Origin: Rhizobium sp. BK602
GTDB lineage: Bacteria; Pseudomonadota; Alphaproteobacteria; Rhizobiales; Rhizobiaceae
Direction of reading: 5' to 3'
NCBI RefSeq assembly: GCF_014195095.1
Contig: NZ_JACIBC010000002.1
Span: 310,001-374,000, forward strand
Length of the DNA: 64,000 nt
Translations under genes and position numbers: made by a program
Notes under the pieces: generated by a model
Told to the model about the DNA's origin: nothing
What the model saw: the letters and a program-made list of their open reading frames with translations, nothing else
The model's database searches: none
Shown: piece after piece, positions 1-7,439 of the stretch
Layout: each line of letters starts with the position of its first letter
How positions within the stretch are numbered: the first letter of the stretch is position 1

Positions 1-2
1 AC

Positions 3-533
3 GCGGTTTCGCTCGACGGCGTCAGATTGTCACCGGCGGTGCTGCTGATGAAGCTGAACGAATTGGGTGGCAAGCATGGCGTAGGGCGGCTCGATCTGGT
101 CGAGAACCGGTTTCTGGGCATGAAGTCGCGCGGCGTTTACGAGACGCCGGGCGGCACGATCCTGCTCGCCGCGCATCGCGGGATCGAGTCGATCACACTC
201 GACCGGGGTGCAGCTCATTTGAAAGATGAGATCATGCCGCATTACGCCGAGCTGATCTATAATGGTTTCTGGTATGCGCCGGAGCGGGAGATGCTGCAGG
301 CGCTGATCGACCGGAGCCAGACCCATGTCGAAGGGGAAGTGACGGTAAGGCTCTATAAGGGCTCCGCCAGCATTATCGCACGGACTTCGCCCACGTCGCT
401 CTATTCGATGGATCTTGTGACCTTCGAGGAGGGCTCGGGCAACTACGATCATCACGATGCCGAAGGCTTCATCAAGCTCAACGGGCTGCGGCTCAAGACA
501 TTGGCTGCGCGCAGCAGGAGGTTGGGAGTTTAA
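3..533 (+). CDS. argG: Argininosuccinate synthase, C-terminal part (gene begins before the window)
   Basis: This is the last ~176 residues of argininosuccinate synthase, which joins citrulline and aspartate with ATP in arginine biosynthesis in the cytosol. The frame is open to the left edge, so the N-terminal PP-loop ATP-binding half lies outside. The conserved multimerisation/substrate region is visible: '[17 protein letters not shown]' followed by '[15 protein letters not shown]', then the C-terminal stretch with '[20 protein letters not shown]'. The stop is followed within 25 bases by a strong hairpin, so the gene probably ends its transcript there. The family assignment is secure; only the missing N-terminus limits it. 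Confidence 0.95.
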   Translation, partial: AVSLDGVRLSPAVLLMKLNELGGKHGVGRLDLVENRFLGMKSRGVYETPGGTILLAAHRGIESITLDRGAAHLKDEIMPHYAELIYNGFWYAPEREMLQALIDRSQTHVEGEVTVRLYKGSASIIARTSPTSLYSMDLVTFEEGSGNYDHHDAEGFIKLNGLRLKTLAARSRRLGV

Positions 534-557
534 AGCTGGGTTCTGTCGCACCACAAA

Positions 558-581
558 AACGGCGGCCGAGTGGCCGCCGTT
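558..581. terminator. Bidirectional hairpin terminator between argG and the PRC-barrel gene
   Basis: A perfect 10-bp stem (558-567 with 572-581) has a 4-base loop. It is preceded on the plus strand by a run of five A (555-559) and followed by TCTT, so it can act on both strands. It sits between two convergent genes, which fits a shared terminator. Confidence 0.85.
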
Positions 582-605
582 CTTCGAGCTTGTGCCGGAA
601 TCTCG

Positions 606-1223
606 TTACTTGTTGGTCGTCGACGAGGTCGTCGTGCTGTCGGTTCCGGGCACCGTGGCCGTTGCCGGGAGGCGGGCCGCCTTTTCCGATGCCTGCATGG
701 CAAGCGTCTTGAATTCAGGCGCGGATTTCAGCGTATCGGCCGTCTCGGTGGTCGTCAGCTTGATGCTGCCGTCCTGGGCGTTCTGCGTCATGGTGATCTT
801 GTCGAACGGAACGGCGACGTTCTTCTGGCCGAGCCCCAGGAAGCCGCCGACGCCGACCACAGCGGCGGTCACGCCGCCCTGCTTCTGCAGGATCAGGTCG
901 TTGATGCTGCCGATGCTTTCGTTCTGACCGTTATAGACCGACTGGCCCATATAGGTCTTGGCGCTGATCTGGTCCGCCGACTGTTCGGTCAGATAGCCGC
1001 CGGCCTGTGCGGTGGTGGTCGTCGGTGCCGGCGCAGGCGCCTGGGCGTCGTTCTGCGGCATCGTGGTCGATGGCTGCGTGGCGTCGGGCGTTGCCGGAGC
1101 GGTCTGGGTTGGCGCATTGTTGCCGGTTGATGGCTGCGTCTGGGCAATGGCCATCGGTGAAAGAACCGATGCTGTGGCAAAGATCGCGCCAGCAGCGACG
1201 GATGTGAACAATTTGCCGGTCAT
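606..1223 (-). CDS. Exported PRC-barrel domain protein
   Basis: A 205-residue protein with an N-terminal signal peptide ('MTGKLFTSVAAGAIFATASVLSPMAIA', cut here to describe: basic start, Ala-rich hydrophobic core, AIA cleavage site). It then has a long low-complexity Gln/Thr/Pro linker (about residues 28-75) and a PRC-barrel-like domain ('SAKTYMGQSVYNGQNESIG', 'VGGFLGLGQKNVAVPFDKI'). Start 1223 was preferred to the longer frame because AAAGGTAGG lies 6 bases upstream. PRC-barrel proteins of this exported kind are common in rhizobia and have no defined reaction. The Thr/Ser-rich tail has no clear role. The domain call is solid; the function is unknown. Confidence 0.8.
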   Translation of the reverse strand: MTGKLFTSVAAGAIFATASVLSPMAIAQTQPSTGNNAPTQTAPATPDATQPSTTMPQNDAQAPAPAPTTTTAQAGGYLTEQSADQISAKTYMGQSVYNGQNESIGSINDLILQKQGGVTAAVVGVGGFLGLGQKNVAVPFDKITMTQNAQDGSIKLTTTETADTLKSAPEFKTLAMQASEKAARLPATATVPGTDSTTTSSTTNK

Positions 1224-1528
1224 CGTGAACCTACCTTTCATTCTGATGGGCATGTTCACCAGCGCGGGCGGGGCCACGTCCTGGCTGACCATCACCGTGC
1301 CGGTTCGTAAGGAACAATGGTCGGATGCTGGTTTGGTTCCGGCAAAAGTTGCAGGAAGCAGGCTATGGCCGCTTCAGTTCGGAAATATGATCTTGAAAAT
1401 CAAACGGTTGCGTGTTTTCTAATGCAACCGGAATGATCCGCAGCGGGCCGAATAGCGCCGGCAATCCCTGCGGGGCGGCGTTGTCACGGCGCGCCCCGCA
1501 TATGCCTTTTCGGCTGCCTTCGCCGCGA

Positions 1529-2416
1529 TCAGAGCTTGTAGGCAGGATCGAAGACGCCGTTCACCGTCGGGCCGAGTTCCAGAAGCGCGCCGGCCTGCGG
1601 CTGCGTCGAGCGGGCATCCTCATCGAGGCCCTCCCAGGCCGTGGTCACGGCCAGGCGGTCGCCGTTCTTGCCGATGAAGGCGGGGCAGGAAGGCTGCATG
1701 GCGGGTACGCGATAGCGTTCGATGCGCAGGCCGTCCGGGCTGTAGCGATCGACGAAGCCGGAGCCCCAGCGGGCGTTCCAGATATATCCGTCCGCATCGC
1801 AGACCGAGCCGTCGAGGCCGCCGGGATCCTCTATACTGTCGACCATGACGATCGGTTCGCCGACCGGAAGCCCGGTCAGCGGGTCGACCAGTACGCGCAT
1901 CAACTGGCTGACGCGGGTATCGGTGAAGTAGCCGATGGTGCCGTCGGGCGAAAAGCAGATCGAGTTCGGAATGCTGATCTGGTCGAAAATCTTCGTCACC
2001 TTGCCGCTGGCGACATGATAGATGGCCCCGGCATGCATTTCGGCGCGCTTGCCCATGGTGCCGATCCACAGGGCACCGGAAATATGCGTGCGTCCGTCAT
2101 TGGAGCGATTTTCCGGCTTGTCCGCCTCGATCGCGGCGTAGAAAGTCAGTTCGCCGCTGGTGATGTCGCGCAGGAACAGGCCCTCTTCGGTGGCGATCAA
2201 TTGCCGCCCGGCATCGATGCGGGCAAGCACGCTCGCCATCATCGGCAGCTCATGGACCTGCTTCCTGCCGGTTGTCAGATGCAGCTCATGCAATTCCTTG
2301 CCGAGGATGTTGAACCACCAGACCGTATCGGTATCGGGATCATAGGTCGGCCCTTCGCCGAGCACCGAAGCGGTGTCGGAAAGAATGGTGCCCTGGAAGT
2401 CGTGAATCGCGGTCAT
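1529..2416 (-). CDS. SMP-30/gluconolactonase family protein, probable sugar lactonase
   Basis: A 295-residue six-bladed propeller hydrolase of the SMP-30/LRE family, which opens aldonolactones to aldonic acids. The expected metal ligands can be placed: Glu21 in 'VLGEGPTYDP', the Asn of 'IPNSICFSPDG', and the Asp of 'DPGGLDGSVCD'. It is the last gene of a four-gene minus-strand operon, 4 bases after dgoA. With a dehydrogenase and the KDGal kinase/aldolase beside it, the likely substrate is D-galactono-lactone. The sequence cannot separate this from arabino- or gluconolactone. No signal peptide is seen, so it should be cytosolic. Confidence 0.85.
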   Translation of the reverse strand: MTAIHDFQGTILSDTASVLGEGPTYDPDTDTVWWFNILGKELHELHLTTGRKQVHELPMMASVLARIDAGRQLIATEEGLFLRDITSGELTFYAAIEADKPENRSNDGRTHISGALWIGTMGKRAEMHAGAIYHVASGKVTKIFDQISIPNSICFSPDGTIGYFTDTRVSQLMRVLVDPLTGLPVGEPIVMVDSIEDPGGLDGSVCDADGYIWNARWGSGFVDRYSPDGLRIERYRVPAMQPSCPAFIGKNGDRLAVTTAWEGLDEDARSTQPQAGALLELGPTVNGVFDPAYKL

Positions 2417-2420
2417 ATGC

Positions 2421-3056
2421 TCAAGCTCCTATGGCGGCGTCATAGGCGTAGATGGTCACCTTGGCGCGTTCGGCAACCTCTGCGGCGGTCATTCCCGGCT
2501 TGTAGAGGCTGGTGCCGAGACCGAATGCGAGGATGCCGGCCTTGGTATAATCGGCAAAATTCTTGTCGGAAACGCCGCCAACGGCGGCGATCACGAGCTC
2601 CGGCGGCAGCACGGCGCGGATGGCGGTGATGCCAGAGGCGCCGAGCACGCCGGCCGGGAAAAATTTAAGCCCCGTCGCACCGGCGCGGGCGGCAGCGAGC
2701 GCTTCCGTGGCGGTGAAGACGCCGGGCATGGTCACCATGCCCTTGTCGCGGCCGCGGCTGATCACGGCGGGCTCGACATTCGGCGTCACCAGCAGCTTGC
2801 CGCCGGCCGAATCCAGCCGGTCGACATCCTCGACGGTCAGCACCGTACCGGCGCCGATCAGGCAGTCGGCCGGCGCCGCCTTGGCGGCAATCTCGATCGA
2901 GCGGAACGGCTCGGGGGAGTTCAGCGGAATTTCGATCGCCGTCAGGCCGGCATCGACCAGCACGCCGATGATATCGGCGGTTTCCTCGGGCTTGATGCCG
3001 CGCAGGATGGCGATGAGCGGGCGTTTCATCGGCGGGAAGGGGATACGGTCGGTCAT
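2421..3056 (-). CDS. dgoA: 2-dehydro-3-deoxy-6-phosphogalactonate aldolase
   Basis: This 211-residue class I aldolase of the KDPG/KDPGal family splits 2-keto-3-deoxy-6-phosphogalactonate into pyruvate and glyceraldehyde-3-phosphate. Motifs include 'AILRGIKPEE' near the start, the catalytic Glu region 'AIEIPLNSPEP', 'GAGTVLTVEDVD', and the Schiff-base Lys in 'GLKFFPAGVLG'. Its ATG shares one base with the TGA of dgoK (TGATG), so the two are probably translationally coupled. The neighbouring DgoK favours the galactonate rather than the gluconate isomer. Family length is normal. Confidence 0.92.
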   Translation of the reverse strand: MTDRIPFPPMKRPLIAILRGIKPEETADIIGVLVDAGLTAIEIPLNSPEPFRSIEIAAKAAPADCLIGAGTVLTVEDVDRLDSAGGKLLVTPNVEPAVISRGRDKGMVTMPGVFTATEALAAARAGATGLKFFPAGVLGASGITAIRAVLPPELVIAAVGGVSDKNFADYTKAGILAFGLGTSLYKPGMTAAEVAERAKVTIYAYDAAIGA

Positions 3057-3988
3057 CAGCTTTTTCTTTCGTTGTTCGGCCAGATCGCCCGGGCGGCGGC
3101 GGAAAGCCCGCGGCGCACGGCGGCATCGGCATCGACGGTCGCAAAGGGGAGGGAAAGGATACGGAAGGCGTCCTCATAGAGCGCCTGCAGGCGTCCGGAG
3201 GCGACAAGGGTGATGGCCGCCCCTTGTCCGGCGGATGACAGCGCGCCGGCGATTTCCGCGCCGATCAGCGTGCCGGAAATCAGCGCCTGCGCGCCGGCCG
3301 CCGTCAGCCCATGCAGAAGCTGGCCGGCGCGGGCGGTGAAGAGCAGGTTGGTGGCGAGCGCCGGTCTGGCAAAGGCAGCCTTGATCGCGGCTTCGAAGCT
3401 GGCGCTGTCGGCCGGCTGATCGGCCGCGCCGGCAACGGCATGCGACAGGATGCTGTGCTTGGTGATGACGTCGAAAAGCTCGCCGGTCATGAAGGTCGAA
3501 AAGCCGGTGACCTGACCATCGACGACACGCACCCATTTCGAATGCGTGCCCGGCATGCAGACGATCTGCTCACCCTTGCTTTCGGCCGCGATCGCGCCGA
3601 GCAATTGCGTTTCCTCGCCGCGCATGACATCGGGCGCATGCCTGTCGCGCTGGGCAAGGCCCGGCAGGATGCGGACATCGCGCGCTTGGCCGGGCACGGA
3701 AACCGCACCGGTCAGGATGGCGGAAAGCGATGCCGGCGTATCGATGTAACCGGCTTCCACCCAGCCCTGGCGTGCGCCGGCCATGCCGCAGACGATGACG
3801 GGAATATCGTCGGGCGCGGCAAGGGCGGCGAGATGCGATTGCAGCACCTGGGCAAAGCCGGTCTGTGCCGCCGTCGTCATGCCTTCGCCGCTGCGGCGTT
3901 CGCCGAGAATGCTGCCATCCTCGGCGATCAGCCACAGTCGGAAGCTGCTGGTGCCCCAATCCACCGCGACATATGCGGGCCTCGTCAT
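3056..3988 (-). CDS. dgoK: 2-dehydro-3-deoxygalactonokinase
   Basis: A 310-residue kinase that phosphorylates 2-keto-3-deoxygalactonate before DgoA cleavage. The N-terminal nucleotide-binding start 'YVAVDWGTSSFRLWL' and the 'CMPGTHSKWVRV' block ('GTHSKW') are hallmarks of the DgoK family. Start 3988 (ATG) was chosen over a TTG two codons upstream because GAGG precedes it at normal distance. It overlaps dgoA by one base and follows the SDR gene by 45 bases. Position and family agree on a cytosolic galactose/galactonate catabolic role. Confidence 0.92.
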   Translation of the reverse strand: MTRPAYVAVDWGTSSFRLWLIAEDGSILGERRSGEGMTTAAQTGFAQVLQSHLAALAAPDDIPVIVCGMAGARQGWVEAGYIDTPASLSAILTGAVSVPGQARDVRILPGLAQRDRHAPDVMRGEETQLLGAIAAESKGEQIVCMPGTHSKWVRVVDGQVTGFSTFMTGELFDVITKHSILSHAVAGAADQPADSASFEAAIKAAFARPALATNLLFTARAGQLLHGLTAAGAQALISGTLIGAEIAGALSSAGQGAAITLVASGRLQALYEDAFRILSLPFATVDADAAVRRGLSAAARAIWPNNERKS

Positions 3989-4033
3989 GATCAAATACCT
4001 CGGTTCTTCATTGGAAATCTTGCGGGCACCGCA

Positions 4034-4804
4034 TCAGAGAAGGCCCCCGTCGACGATGAGGGTCTGGGCGGTGATGCTGCCCGAACTGGCGGATGCGAGA
4101 AAGAGCGTGGGGCCGACCATGTCTTCGGCTTTCAGCACATGCTTGAGGCATTGCCGCTCGACCGTCTTGGCGATGCCTTCCTCGGTCAGCCAAAGCTCCA
4201 TCTGCCGCTCGGTGACGACCATGCCCGGCAGGATCGCATTGACGCGGATGTTTTCCGGTCCGAGCCGTCCGGCAAGGCTCTTGGTCAGGCCGATGACGCC
4301 GGCCTTGGCGGATGCGTATGCGGAAAGCTGCGGCGGGTTCATCTTGAAGACGATCGAGGAAAAATTGACGATGGCGCCGCCGCCGGCCGCCCGCATGCCG
4401 GGGGCTGCCGCCTGCGAGACGAAGAAGACCTGCTTGAGGTTGATCGCCTGACTGTTGTCCCAGTAGTCCTCGGTGGTGGTGTCGATATCGTGCCGGTCGT
4501 CCCAGGCGGCATTGTTGACGAGGACGCGAATGGCGCCGAGGTCGGATTCGACGGCGGCCACCGTGCTCCTGATGGCGCCGACATCGCGCAGATCGGCGTG
4601 ATAGAAGACGACCGGGTGGGCCGATTGCGTGGACAGGCGCAAGGCGAGAGCCTTGCTCGGTTCCTCGGCTATGTCGATGAAGGCGACCTTGGCGCCCTGC
4701 TGCGCGAACCCTTCGACGAGGGCTGCGCCGATGCCGGAACCGCCGCCGGTGATCAGTACGGTGCGATCCTTGAGATCGGGAAATTGTGCCTGTGCCTCGG
4801 TCAA
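4034..4804 (-). CDS. SDR family NAD(P)-dependent oxidoreductase, probable galactose (sugar) dehydrogenase
   Basis: A 256-residue classical short-chain dehydrogenase. The cofactor motif is 'TGGGSGIGAALVEGF', followed by 'NNAAW', the catalytic Ser in 'VNFSS', and 'YASAKAG' (YxxxK), with a C-terminal 'LIVDGGL'. A TTG start at 4804 is preferred because GGAGGGAGAGGAA sits directly upstream and gives the family's usual length; the longer frame reaches back to 4876 across the operator. First gene of the dgo operon, so the inferred reaction is oxidation of D-galactose to its lactone. Substrate is inference from context; an arabinose or fucose dehydrogenase remains possible. Confidence 0.85.
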   Translation of the reverse strand: MTEAQAQFPDLKDRTVLITGGGSGIGAALVEGFAQQGAKVAFIDIAEEPSKALALRLSTQSAHPVVFYHADLRDVGAIRSTVAAVESDLGAIRVLVNNAAWDDRHDIDTTTEDYWDNSQAINLKQVFFVSQAAAPGMRAAGGGAIVNFSSIVFKMNPPQLSAYASAKAGVIGLTKSLAGRLGPENIRVNAILPGMVVTERQMELWLTEEGIAKTVERQCLKHVLKAEDMVGPTLFLASASSGSITAQTLIVDGGLL

Positions 4805-4856
4805 GTTCCTCTCCCTCCCTGGATCGGCGTCGGATTTCAGTATCTGCTCGTGGAAA

Positions 4857-4873
4857 GTTCCATTATTTGGAAC
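4857..4873. promoter_or_regulatory. Probable IclR operator (inverted repeat)
   Basis: Inverted repeat GTTCCA-TTATT-TGGAAC, with a further half-site ATGGAAT at 4887-4893. It lies in the divergent gap, just downstream of the minus-strand -10 element at 4892-4897 and upstream of the IclR gene. Rhizobial IclR-family sugar regulators commonly bind TTCCA/TGGAA palindromes, so it is the natural operator. Binding is inferred. Confidence 0.65.
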
Positions 4874-4891
4874 CAAATTTGACTATATGGA

Positions 4892-4920
4892 ATTATCGGA
4901 TTACCCTGGCGCCATGTCAA
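4892..4920 (-). promoter_or_regulatory. Sigma-70-type promoter of the dgo operon
   Basis: On the minus strand a perfect -35 TTGACA (4920-4915) is followed after 17 bases by GATAAT (4897-4892). The -10 element abuts the TTCCA/TGGAA palindrome, consistent with repression by blocking or an IclR-type activator/repressor switch. This is the best promoter match seen in the window. Confidence 0.75.
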
Positions 4921-4957
4921 GAACATGAAGGGTGGTCGGCTCGCATATGAGGCGTTC

Positions 4958-5767
4958 ATGACGATGAAGCAGAGCGATAGCGTCGGCGATGTCGGCCGCG
5001 TGCGGGAGACCGGCACGCTCGGCAAGCTCATGGCCTTGCTCGATCTGGTGGCGCTCGCCGATCGCCCCATGCGCTTCACCGATATCCTGTCGCTGTCCGA
5101 CCAGCCACGCGGCACGTTGCATCGGCAATTGTCGCACCTTCTCGAGGAGGGGTTGCTGGAGGTCGATCGTGATGGGCGCTATCTGCCCGGCATCCGGCTT
5201 TTGAGCCTGGCGTCGCGCAGCTGGGCGCGCAATGAATTCCGGGCCGTGGCCGAGCCGCATCTGCGGCTGTTGCAGGAGAAAACCGGCGAAACGGTCCATC
5301 TCGGCGTCCTGCGCGGAACCGAGGTGATCTATCTCGACAAGGTCGAGGGGCGGCAATCCGTGCGCATGTATTCGCAGATCGGCAATGCCTCGCCGGCCTA
5401 TTGCACCGGTGTCGGCAAGGCGGCGCTTTCCGTGCTGGACGATCCCGACGTCGAGGCGAGGCTCGCGGGCGTCGCGTTTCATCCCTATACGGACCATACG
5501 CATCGCGACGTGGCGGGGCTCTTGACCGACATAGCCGCCATTCGGCGGCGCGGATATGCCTTCGACCGCGAAGAGCATGAGAGCGGCATATGCTGCGTCG
5601 CCGCTCCGATTCGCTCGGAGGACGGCAATATGCTCGCCGGCGTCTCCGTCACCGGACCGGCCTTCCGCGTCACATCGGAAAAACTGCAGGAATGGGCGCC
5701 CTTAGTCCGGGCCGCGGCTGCCGCGATCATGCAGGATATGCACAACCGTCTGGGTCCGAAGCGTTAA
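4958..5767 (+). CDS. IclR family transcriptional regulator of the galactonate operon
   Basis: A 269-residue regulator with an N-terminal winged helix ('LGKLMALLDLVALADRPMRFTD...RGTLHRQLSHLLEEGLL') and a C-terminal IclR ligand domain ('GETVHLGVLRGTEVIYLDKVEG', 'YCTGVGKAALS', 'RGYAFDREEHESGICCVAAPI'). ATG 4958 has GAGG five bases upstream; ATGs at 4964 and a longer frame from 4925 are alternatives. It is divergent from the dgo operon and shares its regulatory gap, so it very probably controls it in response to a pathway sugar acid. The inducer cannot be read from sequence. Confidence 0.9.
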   Translation: MTMKQSDSVGDVGRVRETGTLGKLMALLDLVALADRPMRFTDILSLSDQPRGTLHRQLSHLLEEGLLEVDRDGRYLPGIRLLSLASRSWARNEFRAVAEPHLRLLQEKTGETVHLGVLRGTEVIYLDKVEGRQSVRMYSQIGNASPAYCTGVGKAALSVLDDPDVEARLAGVAFHPYTDHTHRDVAGLLTDIAAIRRRGYAFDREEHESGICCVAAPIRSEDGNMLAGVSVTGPAFRVTSEKLQEWAPLVRAAAAAIMQDMHNRLGPKR

Positions 5768-6092
5768 TTTCGCGGATTTTCTTGACGGTCATGCGAAATT
5801 CATTGTTTTAACGTTTACGTGCACTGGACCTAGGTCGGTTTAAGCGTTTATTCTGCAGTACTTATTGAGATATGCGGACGAACCGTCATTCCCCATGAGT
5901 ACTTGTTGCCGAGCTTGGGAGGAGTCTGGCGAAATGTTTTATTTGGCGCCGTCGTAGCGCATACCGCAGCGGATGATATCCTATTTAATTCATTGAACGC
6001 CGGTGTCCGACGTTCTTGCGATGACCCCGGGGCCACGAGGCGATGATGTCGAATTTATTCCATCGTCTTCTCCTTTTACATAAAGAAGACTG
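5768..6092. other. Intergenic region upstream of the luxR-type gene
   Basis: No convincing gene in 325 bases. It holds a 10-base perfect palindrome GACCTAGGTC at 5827-5836 and an AT-richer stretch before the regulator. A related imperfect palindrome, AGACCTATAGGCCT, lies across the end of the luxR gene (6832-6845). Either could be a binding site, but nothing proves it. Confidence 0.5.
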
Positions 6093-6833
6093 ATGATGGC
6101 AGCATTGGTGCAGGTAGGAACGCCTCCCCGGGGGGAGGATTACATTGACGAAATCGCGGGGCTGAAAACCCAGTTCGATGTCTTTCGCTTCATGAAGCGT
6201 CTGACGGAAGCCTATCGTTGCCGGGCTTTCATGGTGGTGAATTTGCCGCCGCTCACGTCATTCGACCTGCAGAGCAACCTGGTCATCAACAACTGGCCGG
6301 CCGAGCTGCTGGCCATATACGACCAGGAAAGTCTCCTGCAGAGCAGTCCGGCCTTGCGGCGCCTGCGCAGTTCGACATTGCCTTTCGTCTATGAAGTCGC
6401 CCCGAGCACCAATCGCGACGATACCAGGGGCCAGCTTATCTTCAGCCTGTTCGAGCGGTTCCGCATGACGCGGCTCATCTATCTGCCGACCCATGATGCG
6501 TCCGGCATTCGCGGCGCGGTATCGCTTGCCGGCGATCGTGAGCCCTTCACCCCCGGGGAAATCAAGGATCTTTGCTATATCTCGATCCATGTCTTCGATC
6601 GGCTGGCGGAAATCCGCAACATGGACGTGCGCGTCACCGATGCGCTGACGGATCGCGAGATCGATTGCCTGAACTGGACGGCGGCGGGCAAGACCAGCGC
6701 CGAAATCGCCGAGATCCTCACGCTCTCGGAACATACGGTCAATCACTATCTGAACCGTGCCACCAAGAAGCTGGATACCGTCAACCGTACGCAGGCGGTC
6801 GCCAAGGCGCTGCGCGTTGGATTGATCAAGTAG
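6093..6833 (+). CDS. LuxR family solo regulator with degenerate autoinducer-binding domain
   Basis: This 246-residue protein has an N-terminal autoinducer-binding-like domain (about 20-165) and a C-terminal GerE/LuxR helix-turn-helix ('LTDREIDCLNWTAAGKTSAEIAEILTLSEHTVN', HTH about 178-240). When 'NWPAELLAIYDQESLLQSSP' is laid against TraR, Tyr61 is kept. The Trp57 and Asp70 equivalents are Leu and Ser, which argues against binding a classical acyl-homoserine lactone. No luxI-type synthase lies in the window, so it is a solo, comparable in architecture to rhizobial VisN/VisR or ExpR. Target genes are unknown. Confidence 0.85.
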   Translation: MMAALVQVGTPPRGEDYIDEIAGLKTQFDVFRFMKRLTEAYRCRAFMVVNLPPLTSFDLQSNLVINNWPAELLAIYDQESLLQSSPALRRLRSSTLPFVYEVAPSTNRDDTRGQLIFSLFERFRMTRLIYLPTHDASGIRGAVSLAGDREPFTPGEIKDLCYISIHVFDRLAEIRNMDVRVTDALTDREIDCLNWTAAGKTSAEIAEILTLSEHTVNHYLNRATKKLDTVNRTQAVAKALRVGLIK

Positions 6834-6990
6834 ACCTATAGGCCTGCGGGATGGAATCGGGGCAATTTTCTGCGTGAATTTTGTGCGCTGCCTATTAAAT
6901 TTGCGGGCGATATCCGCTTCGTGCCGGACCGCCACATTGCTGTCCTGCATCTATCCGAATGAAAATAAACGATTTTCTTGATTTTATGAA

Positions 6991-7009
6991 ACTGGCACGC
7001 TTTCTGCTT
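6991..7009 (+). promoter_or_regulatory. Candidate sigma-54 (RpoN) promoter
   Basis: TGGCACG at 6993-6999 is followed by N4 and CTGCT at 7004-7008. The -24 GG and -12 GC are separated by exactly 10 bases, as RpoN promoters require; the only deviation from the usual TTGC is a C in its first position. A start near 7019 would follow. No enhancer-binding site was identified. Confidence 0.6.
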
Positions 7010-7257
7010 TTCAATAGGCAGAGGTCCAGAGGGGACTTTGATAACAGCGCCGATTAACGCGCGCGGATCAGGCGGCCGTCGTCGATGCCATTGTCGTTGC
7101 TTCTCCCGGCGACAGGTATTGACGGCGGCTGTTGCTTATTTAGCACGTTCGCAAGACCAACGCGCGTCGCGAGGCGGTTTTTTGGCGTCTTGCCCTATTC
7201 CTTCCCAGGCTTTGCTTTATTGAGCGCCCCCGCAAAGATTTGCGTCTCCAAGCGAGC

Positions 7258-7319
7258 GTTGCGGCTGGTGGGGTTATAAAACCCGGCGGACCTGCCGGCC
7301 GCAACGGACCTGCCTTTTT
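7258..7319 (+). other. Nested inverted repeat with T-run, possible RNA structure
   Basis: An outer 8-bp stem (GTTGCGGC 7258-7265 with GCCGCAAC 7298-7305) encloses a stem-loop GGGTT-ATAA-AACCC (7271-7284) and a weak GGC/GCC stem (7285-7296). It is followed by five T at 7315-7319. It may be the end of a non-coding transcript or part of the mrp leader; the T-run does not directly follow the outer stem, so terminator function is doubtful. Confidence 0.4.
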
Positions 7320-7439
7320 GTCGGCGGTTCACCCGATTTCGTTTGGCGAAGCCTCGTCGCTCCACTATCTAAGCCAGAGGGATCCGCAACGCCGGCCAGT
7401 GCGGCGCGTTGCGGATGATTATGGCGTAGTGAGGATGGC

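Larger units (their letters stand above)
6834..7439. other. 606-base intergenic region with candidate sigma-54 promoter and folded RNA
   Basis: No protein gene is supported here. The small frames at 7038-7223 and 7085-7279 encode Arg/Cys-rich products that look like chance. The region carries a sigma-54-type promoter on the plus strand (6991-7009) and a nested inverted repeat ending in five T (7258-7319), so a non-coding transcript of about 300 bases or a long mrp leader is possible. GTGAGGATGG just before 7440 is the mrp ribosome binding site. Confidence 0.5.

Noticed and set aside
7038..7223. 61-codon frame with TTG start after AGAGGGG, downstream of the sigma-54 promoter
   Set aside because: Arg/Cys-rich sequence without any protein-like pattern; kept only as a possible transcript, not a gene.
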